Origin: Phymorhynchus buccinoides
Taxonomy: Eukaryota; Mollusca; Gastropoda; Neogastropoda; Raphitomidae
Direction: 5' to 3'
Assembly (NCBI GenBank): GCA_017654935.2
Contig: CM065713.1
Coordinates: 10,663,893-10,727,892, forward strand
DNA length: 64,000 nt
A program made the translations under genes and the position numbers. Numbering within the stretch: position 1 is the first letter of the stretch; every line of letters begins with the position of its first letter. Of this stretch, positions 1 through 11,850 are shown in pieces. The notes beneath the pieces are model-generated. The model worked only from the letters and a program-made list of their open reading frames with translations, was not told where the DNA came from and searched no databases.

Positions 1-793
1 AGACATGGCAATCTGGGCATGGTTTTGACAGAAGAGGACATGACTTGCGTTTCACTGGTTCCCTTACAAAAATACGTCATTTCAATGTGTTTCATCTGAA
101 GAGGTTATTGTTTTCATTTCAGATGGTTTCATCACCAGAATGGGACCTGACTTGCATGTTGCTTGCATCACCAGAATGGGACCTGACTTTCTTATGCTGT
201 TGGGTTTTTGCTTGTGGCACAAGCCACAAACCTATAACTCACTTTGTCGGTCGGTCGGTCGGTCGGTCCAAAATTGTCGCACATATTGTAAAAGAGAAAG
301 AAAAGCGTACCACAAACGATTGCGAATCCACGCTTGTTTTTTGTGTGTGTAGGCTTACGCGTGTATGAAAACATTTAGATAAAAGTGTGCTAACAAGGAT
401 GTCGTTAGCATATGCATAGGTGCTACTCTTTCATTTTTACACTGATTTCATTATTTTTAAATTTACCAGAAACAACTCCATTTTTAAAATAATTTATCAA
501 CTACAAAAAATTGACCACAAGCGATTTGAACTTGGTTGTTCTATCTTGGAAGTTTACAAAGGCAATGTAATAATTTCACAAGGCTTATCGCTCAAACTGT
601 CTCTGTCTATCATTTTAACTGTCTGTCTGTCTCGTTATATCTCTCTCTTAAGTTGCCCCCCTGAATCGTCCAACGGGGCTCTGCCCCTGTACCCTGCCAG
701 GGGTCATGGGTCCCTGGACCCCTGCCTTTCAGGTTTTTTTTTTGGGGGGAGTTCCACCCATGCATAATTATGCTAGGTTGTATTTTCAGTTAT

Positions 794-1040
794 ATAGTGG
801 AACCTCCCTTAAGACCTCCCATTATAAGACTCCCTCCCACATAAGACCTACTTCTCTGAGACATTGCCCTTCTTTGTAAGTATTAAATTTACCTCCCTTA
901 TAAGACCTCATTTTTTGAAGGTCTTATAAGGGAGGTTCCACTGTACTTAGAAAGAAGAGCAATGTTTCGAGAAGCAGGTCTTAAAAGGGAGGGAGTCTTA
1001 TAATGGGAGGTCTTATAAATATAAGGGAGGTTCCACTGTA
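794..1040. mobile_element. MITE E, copy 1 (TA-flanked)
   Basis: The ends are complementary: TATAGTGGAACCTCCCTTAA at the left and a reversed GGAGGTTCCACTGTA at the right. The interior repeats GGTCTTATAAGGGAGG several times in both orientations, so the strand can fold. TA at both ends with CAGTGG-type termini fits Tc1/mariner-pogo-like (Tigger-like) non-autonomous elements. Confidence 0.8.
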
Positions 1041-1368
1041 CTAAAAATACTAATTTTACTTTGAAATTTTCTTATCTTATACTTTATGTAATGTACCACT
1101 TTAATTTGATTCATTCTATAGCTTTAAAGTTTACTTTCATGATAATTTTCTTTTTATTCCTTTTGACATTTTCTTTTAGTTACCAGTAGTACGTTCCGGC
1201 TTTTATCCAAAGCAATTATTTTGCTCATCATAATATGACAGACACATTTTCTTACATCTGTCAATCTATGTGTATGGACATTATTAAAAATGATTGATTG
1301 ATTGATTGAATTATTTGATTGACTGTGTTCCGGTAAACTTTTTCACTTTTGTGTGCATGGCAGAGATA

Positions 1369-1369
1369 T

Positions 1370-1406
<37 letters not shown>

Positions 1407-1456
1407 ATACACACATAGTATATATATATATATTATACACACACACACACACATAA
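1369..1456. repeat. CT, TA and CA microsatellite cluster
   Basis: (CT)n at about 1374-1404 is followed by TATATATA and (CA)n; a (GATT)n tract precedes at 1291-1310. The rest of 1041-1988 is A/T-rich with no gene seen. Confidence 0.9.
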
Positions 1457-2324
1457 GTCAAAGACCCACACACAAAACAAAGTGTTCACATCTTTATTTT
1501 CATTAAAACAAGACACCACAAAACCGAAGTCCTTTTATCATTGACAAACAATGTAATACATAATAATTATAATACCAATTTTCACATCACACGATTTCAC
1601 ACACACACAAATATCTGTACATTGTACATGTATTACACACTCCAAAAAACAACAACACTACAAAAACAAAAAACCCTTTCCCATCCGATTCAGAATATCA
1701 GTCGCCTCTTCAACTCTCTGGAAGTCAAGGTTGAAAACTGACACATACATTACACACTAACTATCAGAAGTCAAACTATCAGAAGTCCCCACCCCCACTA
1801 TCCGTCGCCATCGTGAATAGAGTATAGTAACAGTTGTGTATTCGCGATTAGCGACGCTCTATCCCTCATATATCTCCCCCCCCCCCCCCCACACACACAC
1901 ATACACACCAACCTCCCCCTCACACACACATTTCATAAAAGAAAGGGGGTGGGGGGTGGGCAACACTTATTCGGTGGCTGCAATTCAATACAGTAGAACC
2001 TCCCTTATAAGACCTTCAAAAATCGTCCCAAATGAGGTCTCACAAGGGAGGGGTCTTATAAGGGAGGTAATTTTAATACTTACACAGGGATCAATCTTGT
2101 CACAGGACATCATAGGTAAATTTTTGACCACTTCGAAAAAAATATAACAGGTCATTTTCATAAAACGATGTCATGTTTTAAAAAAAAAATAAACAAATGA
2201 AAGGAAATCACAACTTGAGCGAAACAAAAACTGTTTTCTAGGACATTCTGTTACAATCAATCACATAGTTTCACAGCCTGCATGTTCCAACACTGACGAG
2301 ATAAAAGCATTTTAATTCTTTCTG

Positions 2325-2705
2325 GTAAAGGTCAAGATGTGCCACCCCCCCTACCTATCTCGGTTAATTGTATTTTTCCGTTATTGCCTTTCTTACCATA
2401 CATAAAGCTGTATTTTAGGAACATTTTTAGCTAATAACCTTTTTGGAATACTAACCCTAACCCTACCCCCCACCGTATAAGACGGAAAAACGCAACGAAC
2501 CACAACTGTGACAAATCGCGGTGTACTGCAGTACATAGTGGGGGGTAGGGTTAGGTTTAGGGGTAGGGTTAGGGTTAGGGTTAGTATTCCAAAAAGGTAA
2601 TTAGCTAAAAATGTTCCTAAAATACAGCTTTATGTATGGTAAGAAAGGCAAAAACGGAAAAATAGAATTAACCGAGAAATGCATGGGGGGTGGCACATCT
2701 TTACC
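2325..2705. mobile_element. Palindromic element with telomere-like arms, copy 1
   Basis: The element reads nearly the same on both strands over about 140 bp per arm (AAGATGTGCCACCCCCC ... GGTGGCACATCTTTACC). The arms end inward in CTAACCCTAACCCTA on the left and AGGGTTAGGGTTAGGGTTAG on the right. A roughly 60-bp non-palindromic centre contains TGTACTGCAGTACA. Confidence 0.85.
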
Positions 2706-2743
2706 TTTTTTCTTCTTTCTTTTTTTTGCATGAGAAAAGCTAG

Positions 2744-3781
2744 TACAGTGGTCGCTGCTTTATAAAGCCATTTTGGGGCCGACGAAAAATGGCTTTAATA
2801 AGCGGCGGATTTAATAACCGGCGGTCCAGGATTACGTCATTTTCGAACTTTTTTTTTTTTGGCTTCTCTTTTGTTTACGTCAGTCACACTTTCTTTCGTC
2901 AAGTTTCTCGTTTGTGGTTAAATCTTGGCGTTTTCTTTTCAGCATTTTGATTCAATTCATCTTGCCTCTTGCTTGAAGTTGCCAGTCCGACAGAAAACAG
3001 TAAAGTGATTTAATTTATTTATTAACTCAACACGTGCGTTTTTTATTGACTGACATTCTTTTCTAAACTCAGTTACTTCGTGATACACGTGAGCGTGCAC
3101 ATAAATATGTCTTGAGTGACACAAGTGACATGAGTGACACAAGTGACATATTTTCTACGCCCCCCAAAAAAAAAGAAAAGAAAAGAAAAAAGAACAAAAT
3201 CGTGTTGAGTTTTAGTCACAAACTATGTGATTTCTCTGAGAAAAGTGGCTTTAATAAGCGGCGGGGTGGTTTTATTAAGCGGCTTTTTGTTTGTGGCTCA
3301 AGCCACAAACCTATAACTCACTTTTGTCTGTCGGTCTGTCGTTCCAAAATTGTGGCACATTTTGACAAAATTGCTGCACTTCAAATCGAGGCTACACTTC
3401 TGGCCGCTCTTTAAAATGATGCATTTTAAAAGCGTACAAAATAATAAACATATGTAATACGACAGACACGACGAGTATGCGGTGCTTCTTTTGATGAGTA
3501 TAAGTAGGATACATAGTTTTAAATGTTTTCCAAAAGATATAAACAGTTACGAAATGGTGCAGAGATAACATTCTGGTTTACAGATTAAAATTATTGAAAA
3601 TCCAGGGGAGGTAACTCATGATTGGAGTGGTAAAAATAGACCGCGTGCCACAAACTATTGCGATTTCGCGCTTGTTTCAATACATATATAACATTTAGTG
3701 AAAAATCCGGACCGCAAGAAATCGGCTTTAATAAGCGGCTGGCTCTATTAACCGCGGTTTTATAAAGCGGAGACCACTGTA
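2744..3781. mobile_element. TA-flanked element with CAGTGGTC termini
   Basis: The left end is TACAGTGGTCGCTGCTTTAT; the right end, reverse-complemented, is TACAGTGGTCTCCGCTTTAT. Sub-terminal GGCTTTAATAAGCGGC motifs occur four times in direct and inverted order. At 1038 bp with no credible transposase it appears non-autonomous. It lies inside MITE E copy 2. Confidence 0.78.
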
Positions 3782-4195
3782 CAGTACTATGCAATGTAAG
3801 GTAATAAGAGGGCAACTATTTCTACAGTCTATTGTTTCACCTAACTTCTAAGTCAATCTGATCACACATCAAAATCCTTAAAGTTGCTAACAGACACGAA
3901 GTAAACATAATAAGTCATATAACCTCTTGCCTCCAAAAACAACAGGTCATTTCAAAATGTGATCAGTCAATGACTGATGACCGGTGCTAAGAATAGTCCC
4001 TGCTTACAAAGAAGGGCAATGTCTCAGAGAAGTACAGGTCTTATGTGGGAGGGAGTCTTATAACGGGAGGTCTCACAAGAGAGGTTCCACTGTACCAAAT
4101 AACGCAAAAGCACAGTGAGACTGAGGGGAATTATTGAAGTTCTAAGATGATGATGATGAAAGGACTAAGAAGAAAATACTGTAGACGAATAACCT

Positions 4196-4717
4196 GGGCC
4201 TGTATTCACATTGAGATAGCATGAGACTTAGCATCATGCTAACTTAGAAGCTCTTCCAATAGGATTTCACGTTGAGATAGCATGAGACTTAGCATCATGC
4301 TAACTTAGAAGCTCTTCCAATAGGGTTCACGTTGAGATAGCATGAGACTTAGCATCATGCTAACTTAGAAGCTCTTTCAAATAGGATTCACGTTGAGATA
4401 GCATGAGACTTAGCATGATGCTAACTTAGAAGCTCTTCCGACATTGGAAGAGCTTCTAAGTTAGCACGACGAACTACGAAAATGGTGTTTTACGTCCTCT
4501 TGGTCTGAATCAGACACATATGGGACATTTGTAAATACAAATATGGTGGGAACAATACTGGAGGCAATGCCCGGAGGCAGTACAAAACCAGTAAAGTCCC
4601 GATTTTTTTAAATTAATACAGATAGGTGTAGCGGTAACCACGCCTCGGTTAAACCTCATCGGCTATGGCACCGCTCTAAGTTAGCATCATGCTAGGTCTC
4701 AACGTGAATACAGGCCC
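4196..4717. mobile_element. MITE G with four sub-terminal tandem repeats and an inserted fragment
   Basis: The termini are GGGCCTGTATTCACATTGAG and its reverse complement at 4700-4717. Just inside the left end a roughly 61-bp unit (TTCACGTTGAGATAGCATGA, CATCATGCTAACTTAGAAGC) is repeated four times. The middle (about 4466-4676) is a copy of repeat H found again at 24118-24335. Confidence 0.78.
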
Positions 4718-6060
4718 TGGTGAAAAACCAGCTTCTAACAACCATCATAATTTAAATTAATCATCCCAATGTTTTCTTTTATACAGAGACACAACAACAA
4801 CATTCACATGCTAACCCGTAATAGGAATTGTTCGGAAATAATGAAAATAAGGGGAGTAATTTCATGGTGTGTAGGAGTTATCTTGCCTAATTCAATCGGT
4901 CAAACAGGGGAAGCTACTCTGCCATCAGGAAAATCCCCAGCCCTCACTTCGTGTGTTTGAGGAGACACACAGCACTTAGAACGCAGTGCGTCATTCTAAA
5001 ACATTGATGTAATTTATATTTTACGTCGCAGTTTGCAAGTTCTATCACTTTGTAGCAACTGGCAGGGTCACCCCTTATTTTTCTACAAAAATGTTTGCAA
5101 GTCGCTGACTCGCATCCTGCGGTTTCAAGCTTCGATGCCATTGTTGCATTGTCGTTATGGTATTTGACTGAGTCATGGAGGTAAACAATTGTAATTTTCA
5201 CGAAGTGCTCTCCCCTAGTTTTTTCAGAAAATCGTCTATTGTGACCCAGTTCCATGAAAGGGACATTAAGTGCCAAATGGACCATTCTGAGAAAATGACA
5301 GCAAGAAACTTCAGACAATTCTCTTTTTAAGAACCATTCTTGTTTTAGAGTTATGAGCATTTAAAGTTGTTAAGGTGACTGTCGGCCATTTTGAGAAATC
5401 ACAGTCCTTAAGTTTAGCCTAGCAGAAGAAAATGCATCAACCTACTAATTTCAAAGCACTTTTTGAAGTATTTAGAGACTATAACAAAGATTTTCCTGAT
5501 GAATATTCTTCTTTTTCGATTGCTCAGACAGTTTCCTGTCAATTATGAGCGCAGATGCGTCATGCTGCCGTTTTGCGCCTTCTGTGTATTCGACACTAAA
5601 TTGATCCTAAACCTACCCCTAACCTGAAACCGTCAAATTCACAAAAAATAATTTTGCACATTCGCAGACATGTTGAGAACAAAATCCATTTTGAGAACGC
5701 CACACCTGCAATTCTAACAACTCCCCCACCCATCCTGTGTACACACACAAACACACATTGAACATCATTTTTAATGCGGTCACCGCCACTTCAGGAATGA
5801 GAAGATTCAGAGTTCTAACAATGAAACTTGTTATTTCAGGATTGAGAGAATGTTTTACTGTCACTCATGCATAGCCTTACAATAAACAAACAAAATCCCA
5901 CAAAAACACAGATTTACACAAACAGGGGAGAAAAATAAATTATGGTGGTTGCATGATCTTTGTAACAGGGGGGGAGGGAACCAACCTTGTTGTGGAGTGA
6001 AATACCACACACACACACACACACAAACAAAACCATAGCATATGAGAGAGAGATTGCATA
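4718..6060. other. No gene seen; dispersed repeat fragments
   Basis: The long minus-strand frame at 4944-5360 is not accepted as a gene. Adjacent sequence at 5385-5470 (AGTTTAGCCTAGCAGAAGAA, CAAAGCACTTTTTGAAG) recurs at 47800-47870. A SINE C head lies at 5514-5590 and a CA tract at 6006-6024. Confidence 0.6.
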
Positions 6061-6064
6061 CGTC

Positions 6065-6415
6065 TTCTTCTTTTTCTTCTGCGTTCCCAGGCCATAATGG
6101 GTAAGGTACGTATGTGTCCGGTTTTCAGTTTTCACTGGTCTCCCCGCTGCGTACAGCCGACACATTCCGATTTCGGAGGAGCTCAAAGATTGGAAGATGT
6201 TTTTTGGGGAGAAGGGGGGGGGGGGGAAAAAAAAAGGCAGGAGAATGGGGCCAATAAGTCAGAAAGACAGTAGATGATAGAAAGCAAAGGGAAAAGGCAG
6301 AGTCAAAGAGAGTGACAGATAAGAGGAAGTTACAAGCACAGAACTTCCAGAAGGTGGGGGAACTATTTTTACGAAAGACCCACGAGGAGGAGACTCGTGG
6401 AGGGGGCGGGGTCAT
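6065..6415 (+). repeat. SINE B, near-complete copy
   Basis: It begins in TTCTTCTTTTTCTTCTGCGT, TCCCAGGCCATAATGGGTAA. It continues GGTCTCCCCGCTGCGTACAG, CCGACACATTCCGATTTCGG and the tail block GGCAGAGTCAAAGAGAGTGA, GAACTTCCAGAAGGTGGGGG. Other copies occur at 27000-27325 (-), 27690-27965, 38835-39000 (5' part), 45530-46005, 46270-46405 (-), 49190-49330 (-), 55225-55350 (-) and 58395-58735. It is about 330 bp, with no coding frame. Confidence 0.8.
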
Positions 6416-6902
6416 CCAGCTCCCCGTATGGAGGCACGAGGCATCCACCACTGCCCCAAGCAGATGCATAATTATGTATGTCATAGTTTGTCAAAATGTG
6501 TGCCCAACTCGACCAGCGACATTTATTTATTATCTTATTCAATAAACGTTCATTCCTCCCGAGAACAGAAACACAGTACGTAAAGCACCCTAAAGACCTA
6601 AAAAGCACAATTGTAAAAATTAACAGATCAGAACAAAGCCAAAGAATGAAAAAGGAATTAAAAAAAAAAATTATGGCGAAATAACTCGTTTAAAAGATTC
6701 CCCAAACACAAATAGCGCATCCACCTTTCTATCTGTATACGTTTTGTTTTCCCCCCCTCCACAAAAAATTTTTGGAGATCCGACTTTCCGCATCAAACCC
6801 GTACAAGCGCATCGTCTAGAGTCGCAATTCCTACCAAACACCTAACATAGCAAACAGGAAAAAAACCCTTAACAGCCCCCCCGATTTTCAGTTGCGCGTG
6901 GT

Positions 6903-7402
6903 NNNNNNNNNNNNNNNNNNNNNNNNNNNNNNNNNNNNNNNNNNNNNNNNNNNNNNNNNNNNNNNNNNNNNNNNNNNNNNNNNNNNNNNNNNNNNNNNNN
7001 NNNNNNNNNNNNNNNNNNNNNNNNNNNNNNNNNNNNNNNNNNNNNNNNNNNNNNNNNNNNNNNNNNNNNNNNNNNNNNNNNNNNNNNNNNNNNNNNNNNN
7101 NNNNNNNNNNNNNNNNNNNNNNNNNNNNNNNNNNNNNNNNNNNNNNNNNNNNNNNNNNNNNNNNNNNNNNNNNNNNNNNNNNNNNNNNNNNNNNNNNNNN
7201 NNNNNNNNNNNNNNNNNNNNNNNNNNNNNNNNNNNNNNNNNNNNNNNNNNNNNNNNNNNNNNNNNNNNNNNNNNNNNNNNNNNNNNNNNNNNNNNNNNNN
7301 NNNNNNNNNNNNNNNNNNNNNNNNNNNNNNNNNNNNNNNNNNNNNNNNNNNNNNNNNNNNNNNNNNNNNNNNNNNNNNNNNNNNNNNNNNNNNNNNNNNN
7401 NN
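6903..7402. other. Assembly gap, 500 N
   Basis: An exact 500-base run of N, typical of a scaffolding placeholder rather than a measured distance. Sequence resumes inside a SINE C tail (TTGAAAGTGTTTCGTGAA). Confidence 0.98.
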
Positions 7403-7714
7403 TTGAAAGTGTTTCGTGAACAACGGCAGGAGTAATGGCCTCCGTAAAGAGCGCAGAATGAAAGTATATGACAGTAAGCAAAGGGAAATCGGCAAGTCAA
7501 AGTGAGTGCAGATTAGAGGAGTTACTTCAGAAGGTGGTGAACCTCATATTGTCCCATTTTTCAGGGTTGCTACTCGGCGTACTGTAGCAAGGAATATAAT
7601 TAGGTCCGCAGATGCCCTGCCCAGGTGTACATACACCACACTTTCCTCGGGGCTAAAATTGATTTGAGGACGCTTGGTGTTGTGGAAGTCCTCCCCCCCC
7701 AAAGGACTCTGTGA

Positions 7715-8230
7715 GTGAGTGTAAGAGTGGCACGGTGGTAGCGTCGTGTCGGGTCTCGTGTCAAGTAACCCCCTAGGTCTAGGTAAACGTGAAGAACACT
7801 CATACATATGTACTTAACAACAACACACGAGATAAACACACACGCTACAAACACACAGAGGCCACACACACACACACTGTGTAGAGTGTCACAGTGTAGC
7901 GATGTTCACATCCACCTCGTGTCCAGTAAAACCCCTAGTTCGAAATACACTGAATGAACAAGATAATGTGACAAACAACAAACACGACAACCTGCACAAA
8001 TCACCAACGCAGGCACACACACACACACACTGTGTAGAGTGGCACTAATGTGGTAGCGCATTCGCCTCTACGTGTCAAGTAACACCACCACCCCATGAGT
8101 TGAGACCTGGGGTACAGTGGGAGCATTTTCCTCTCACTTTCGCACTAGCCTTACGGTCTGAACGTGGAACCTTTCGGATGAGACGATAAACGAGGTCCTG
8201 ATGTGCCATATGCCTGACTTAAGCACACTT
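7715..8230 (+). repeat. tRNA-like SINE heads, three tandem units plus SINE body
   Basis: Three units begin GTGTAGAGTGGCACGGTGG-like (about 7718, 7882 and 8032). Each has an A-box-like TGGTAGCG and a B-box-like segment (TAGTTCGAAATAC in the second), linked by CA tracts. After the third comes a body with TTCGGATGAGACGATAAACG and AGGTCCTG, a core shared by many invertebrate and fish SINEs from general knowledge. The order head-head-head-body suggests unequal duplication of the promoter part. Confidence 0.55.
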
Positions 8231-10340
8231 AACCCTTTCAACAGCCTAGCCATTAACAGCCTAATGTTTCTGTCACATTTATACCTGGTAAAAAAAGATT
8301 GAATTCCCCCTGAACATGTATCAAGTAAGGCCTTTTCCTTCACATATCCAAAATTACACAACGTACACTTCATAGTAAGTATAACTTGGATCCAGATACC
8401 AAATTTCACGTTAAACCCATAGCAACGAAAAATTGTCATATGTGGTGCGACAAATTTTAACACACAACCCACCACCAACTTCTCCTTCACTCATCAGTCA
8501 TACAAAAATCGGCACATGCCTTTAAATAAAAAAATTGGGTGGTGCAAAGCTGGTCTGCAACACGCTTCTCGCAGGTGGGAGCAACCCGAATTTCAACGAG
8601 TGACGTCCTCTGTGCGCTGGCTATAAAAGTACCCAGTTATCCTCATAACTATTGTACCTGTCCCTTTGGCTTGCAGCACTAGAGCCAGTGCAAATGGCGA
8701 CCTAGTCCGATGGTAATATTACTCTGACAGATTTGTGGACACAACGGGTTGATTGAGTTACTCGATACAGGGACTGAGTTGAATGATTGCAGTGAGGATG
8801 ATAATGTCATGATGATGAGTGTGACAATAACAAGAGAATAATGATGATGATGATGATCCATGGGCATATATGAAGGCCATTTTTTTGTCTCAGTACTTCA
8901 CTGTCGTAAACATAATCCGAAGGCAGACAAGTTGGGCAATTTGAGGTAAGAAGTTGAGTTTTTTCCACATCTGTAGACCCTCGATTCTCGCCTGAAATAT
9001 TAAAAAATTATAACATAACATTTGCTTCTATGTTTGTGAGCGCGCTCACTTTTGCTTCATTAAATAAAAATAACATCATAGTCCTCATGCTTAGAAATGA
9101 GTAGCATCTGACGAGTGGTCCTCATTGTTAAATTGCTTCTCGTTCAAACCATTTATCCCTATATTCGGAGATTGCCATCGAAATTTCCTCTCTAACTTAA
9201 TCTCGCGGTGTGGGGTGAAACCTGAACTCACTCGCAAAAATCGCAATGATTTTGAAATTATTTAAAAAAATCCTCATCAAAGCTCCTCCAAGCCATGCAC
9301 AAACAACAAAACGATACTTAAGACAAAACAGGAGAATGAAAGAAGATAACGGGTTTTTACTTATTAGGGCGGTGGTAGATCAGACTTTTTTTTATATAAT
9401 TATAGACTTTACATAGAAAAACTCCACACAATTGGTTTCTTTCTCCCAACAAACCCCTACAAAGCAAAGTCAGAGGCAAAAATCGTTGTCTAAGGGATTC
9501 GATAGTTAGAAGTGACCAAGGTATGGTGTGTTCCACCATGCTTTACTTCCCTTGAAGCAAATGCATAACAGCTTCTAGTAATTCCGCACTATATGGCGAA
9601 ACACGTTGAATTGAGGTTTAAGTTGTGAAATCAGTCAATGCATCCTTCGGATGATCGGATAGGGATCAAGGGATTTGCACTAAATGGTTTTTGGGATTAC
9701 AACACAACGTTTCTCTCATTTTAGTGATAGCAAAGATATTCTAAAAGGGTAAGATAGATTACTTAAGAGCTCGTGGCGCACCGGGCTGATTAGAGTTATC
9801 GTTAGTTGGACAGTACAACTTTTCACAGTGAAGGCTAATCCAAAACTATACTGAATTTGAATCGGATAATTTACAACTGGCTATCGAGCGTGTAAATGTG
9901 CTGATTTTCAAAGGGACATAACCAGTTTTCTGTCCTCACTACTCAACATAGAGAAAAGAGACCGATTGCTTATCTTCCCCTATAAAACGTCTTTGGTGAT
10001 ATACAAATATGTATGAATGCATTGCACACACACACATGCGCGCCACGCGCACACACACACACACTACAAAAGTGTGGATAGTCGTTAAATGAACACACAG
10101 CATAAAACCATAATAACACAATCACCCAGACCTGACACATACAAACTCACACGCATGATGCACAATGACATACAATCATAGACTGGAACATTGCACAGTC
10201 ATAGTCGTACACACACATACAACACACAAAGCATACACACGACACACACAGAGTAACACACATAAACACAAAGGGTCATGTTACCAAGACAGTGACCGTG
10301 AAGTGAACACACATCACACACACACACAAACACCAAACTA
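8231..10340. other. No gene seen
   Basis: Mixed A/T-rich DNA with a TGATGA tract (about 8830-8856) and CA tracts at 10024-10064 and 10195-10330. Frames are short and without family features. Confidence 0.5.
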
Positions 10341-10620
10341 ATGTTGTAAATGCATCAGTGATCCCTAGGGACCCCCATGTTGGGGGTCTTATGAAGTACT
10401 ACGTATTCTAAAGACGCCTCTAAAACTAGTAAAGAATGTGGCAAGGGGTTCCCGCGGGATGCCACTAGACTAAAAATCTTTTTAGCATCACGGCACCACC
10501 CTCAATGCTGGGACCCGCTATCCTACCTCTAGGAGTAGACCCTCTATGCTGTAAGTGAAGAGTCCCATGTGGTCCCCTCTGCTGTTTTGCGGACGATTGG
10601 TGAGCCCTGTGCATGATCCG
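10340..10620. repeat. Degraded element L
   Basis: GATCCCTAGGGACCCCCATG, TTGGGGGTCTTATGAAGTAC and later AATGCTGGGACCC resemble the hAT-like element at 32177-32383 read in the other direction. It is strongly diverged. Confidence 0.4.
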
Positions 10621-11158
10621 TTTTCAGTTTCTGTATAATTTTGTTTTAATTCTAAACAAATTGATTATGGTGTGCTTGAGTTTGCGCTGTATTGTGCTTG
10701 CATGAGACCACATTTGTAATTTTCTTTAACGAGATAATAAAGTATTTTTTTATTTTTATTTTGACAGATGTCACAGCACACACATTTAAAGGGCACCCTG
10801 ACGGATGAGTATTCTTTTGTAAAAACAGTCCAGATCACCAGGAAAACACCTTTTACAAAGATTGCAGATAATCACTTTCTCTGGTTTCCCAGAAATCACG
10901 CCGTCTTCACACAAAGAGAAGGCGTGCTGCGCGTCTCTTTTCTACGCATGGCCCCGCCTGCATTTAACTAAGTGTTTGCACAAACTTTTCGCAATACACG
11001 CCTTTTATTTATTTTTTAAACAATTTGATACAGTTTTATCTACAGGAGTTTCGCTCACAACAAAGGAAATAGCTCCTTTTTTTTCTTTCGTTTTTACTGC
11101 ACTAAAGCAAAAAAGAAACGCTTCAACACCAGTGACGACTCAACCCACCCCATCCAAA

Positions 11159-11237
11159 ATGGCTACTCTCTCCGTCGATCTCCGCAAGATGAATCACCAT
11201 TTTGATGTTTTGATTTCTGGAAACCAACCGGAGAAAA
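11159..11237 (+). CDS. Putative first coding exon (MATLSVDLRKMNHHFDVLIS), weak
   Basis: An ATG opens a frame reading MATLSVDLRKMNHHFDVLIS, GNQPEK, followed by a consensus donor GTGAGTG at 11238. The upstream 130 bp and the whole exon recur in damaged form at 34961-35226. I do not recognise the protein. It could be a real 5' exon with a duplicated pseudo-copy, or part of a dispersed element. No downstream exon was found. Confidence 0.25.
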
Positions 11238-11354
11238 GTGAGTGTTCCGATCCCTTGAAAAGGCTGTCTTTTCTGGTGATCTTGAAGTATTTCTTGCAAA
11301 ACACTCATCATCAGGGTCCAACCTTTTTAAGAAGATAGTGTCCTGTCTCAGTTT

Positions 11355-11850
11355 CTGAGACCGACATCAGACAGACAGACAGACACTGAGACAGACATCA
11401 ACAGACAGACAGACAGAGCACGACCTGAGACAGACAATCAGACAGAAAGCAGCAGACAGACAAGACAGCTGAGACAGACGTCGTCAGACAGACAACAGAC
11501 GACAGACCTGAGACAGACCATCAGACAGACAGACAAGACGACTTGAGACAAACTCAGACAGACAGACAACGACAGAGACAACTGAAGACAAACATCAGAC
11601 ATCGACAGACAGACAAGACACTGAGACACAAACATCAGACAGACAGACAAGACACTGAGACAGACATCATACCCGACAGAACTAACAGACAAGACACTGA
11701 GACAAACATCGACATACAGACAAGACACTGAGACAGACATCTATACAGACAGACTAAGACACTGAGACAGACATCAGACAGACAGACAGACACTGAGACA
11801 GACATACCGACAGACAGACATCAGAGCAGGACATCAACAGACAAGGAAAG
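11355..11850. repeat. GACA-rich minisatellite
   Basis: Irregular repeats of CAGACAGACAGACACTGAGA with an apparent higher period near 40 bp (ACAAGACACTGAGACAGACATC) fill the region. Open frames over it on either strand are repeat artefacts. From 11851 to 12600 no feature was seen. Confidence 0.85.

Larger units (their letters stand above)
1989..4094. mobile_element. MITE E, copy 2, split by nested elements
   Basis: The left half (TACAGTAGAACCTCCCTTAT to about 2092) and the right half (about 4007-4094, ending GAGGTTCCACTGTA) are the two parts of one element. Two other inverted-repeat elements, at 2325-2705 and 2744-3781, sit between them together with unassigned A/T-rich sequence. Confidence 0.75.

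Noticed and set aside
4944..5360. Minus-strand frame of 138 residues
   Set aside because: No family resemblance, flanked by a dispersed repeat also present at 47.8-48.0 kb, and no splice context.
6793..7500. Frames spanning the N gap
   Set aside because: They exist only because N codons are not stops.
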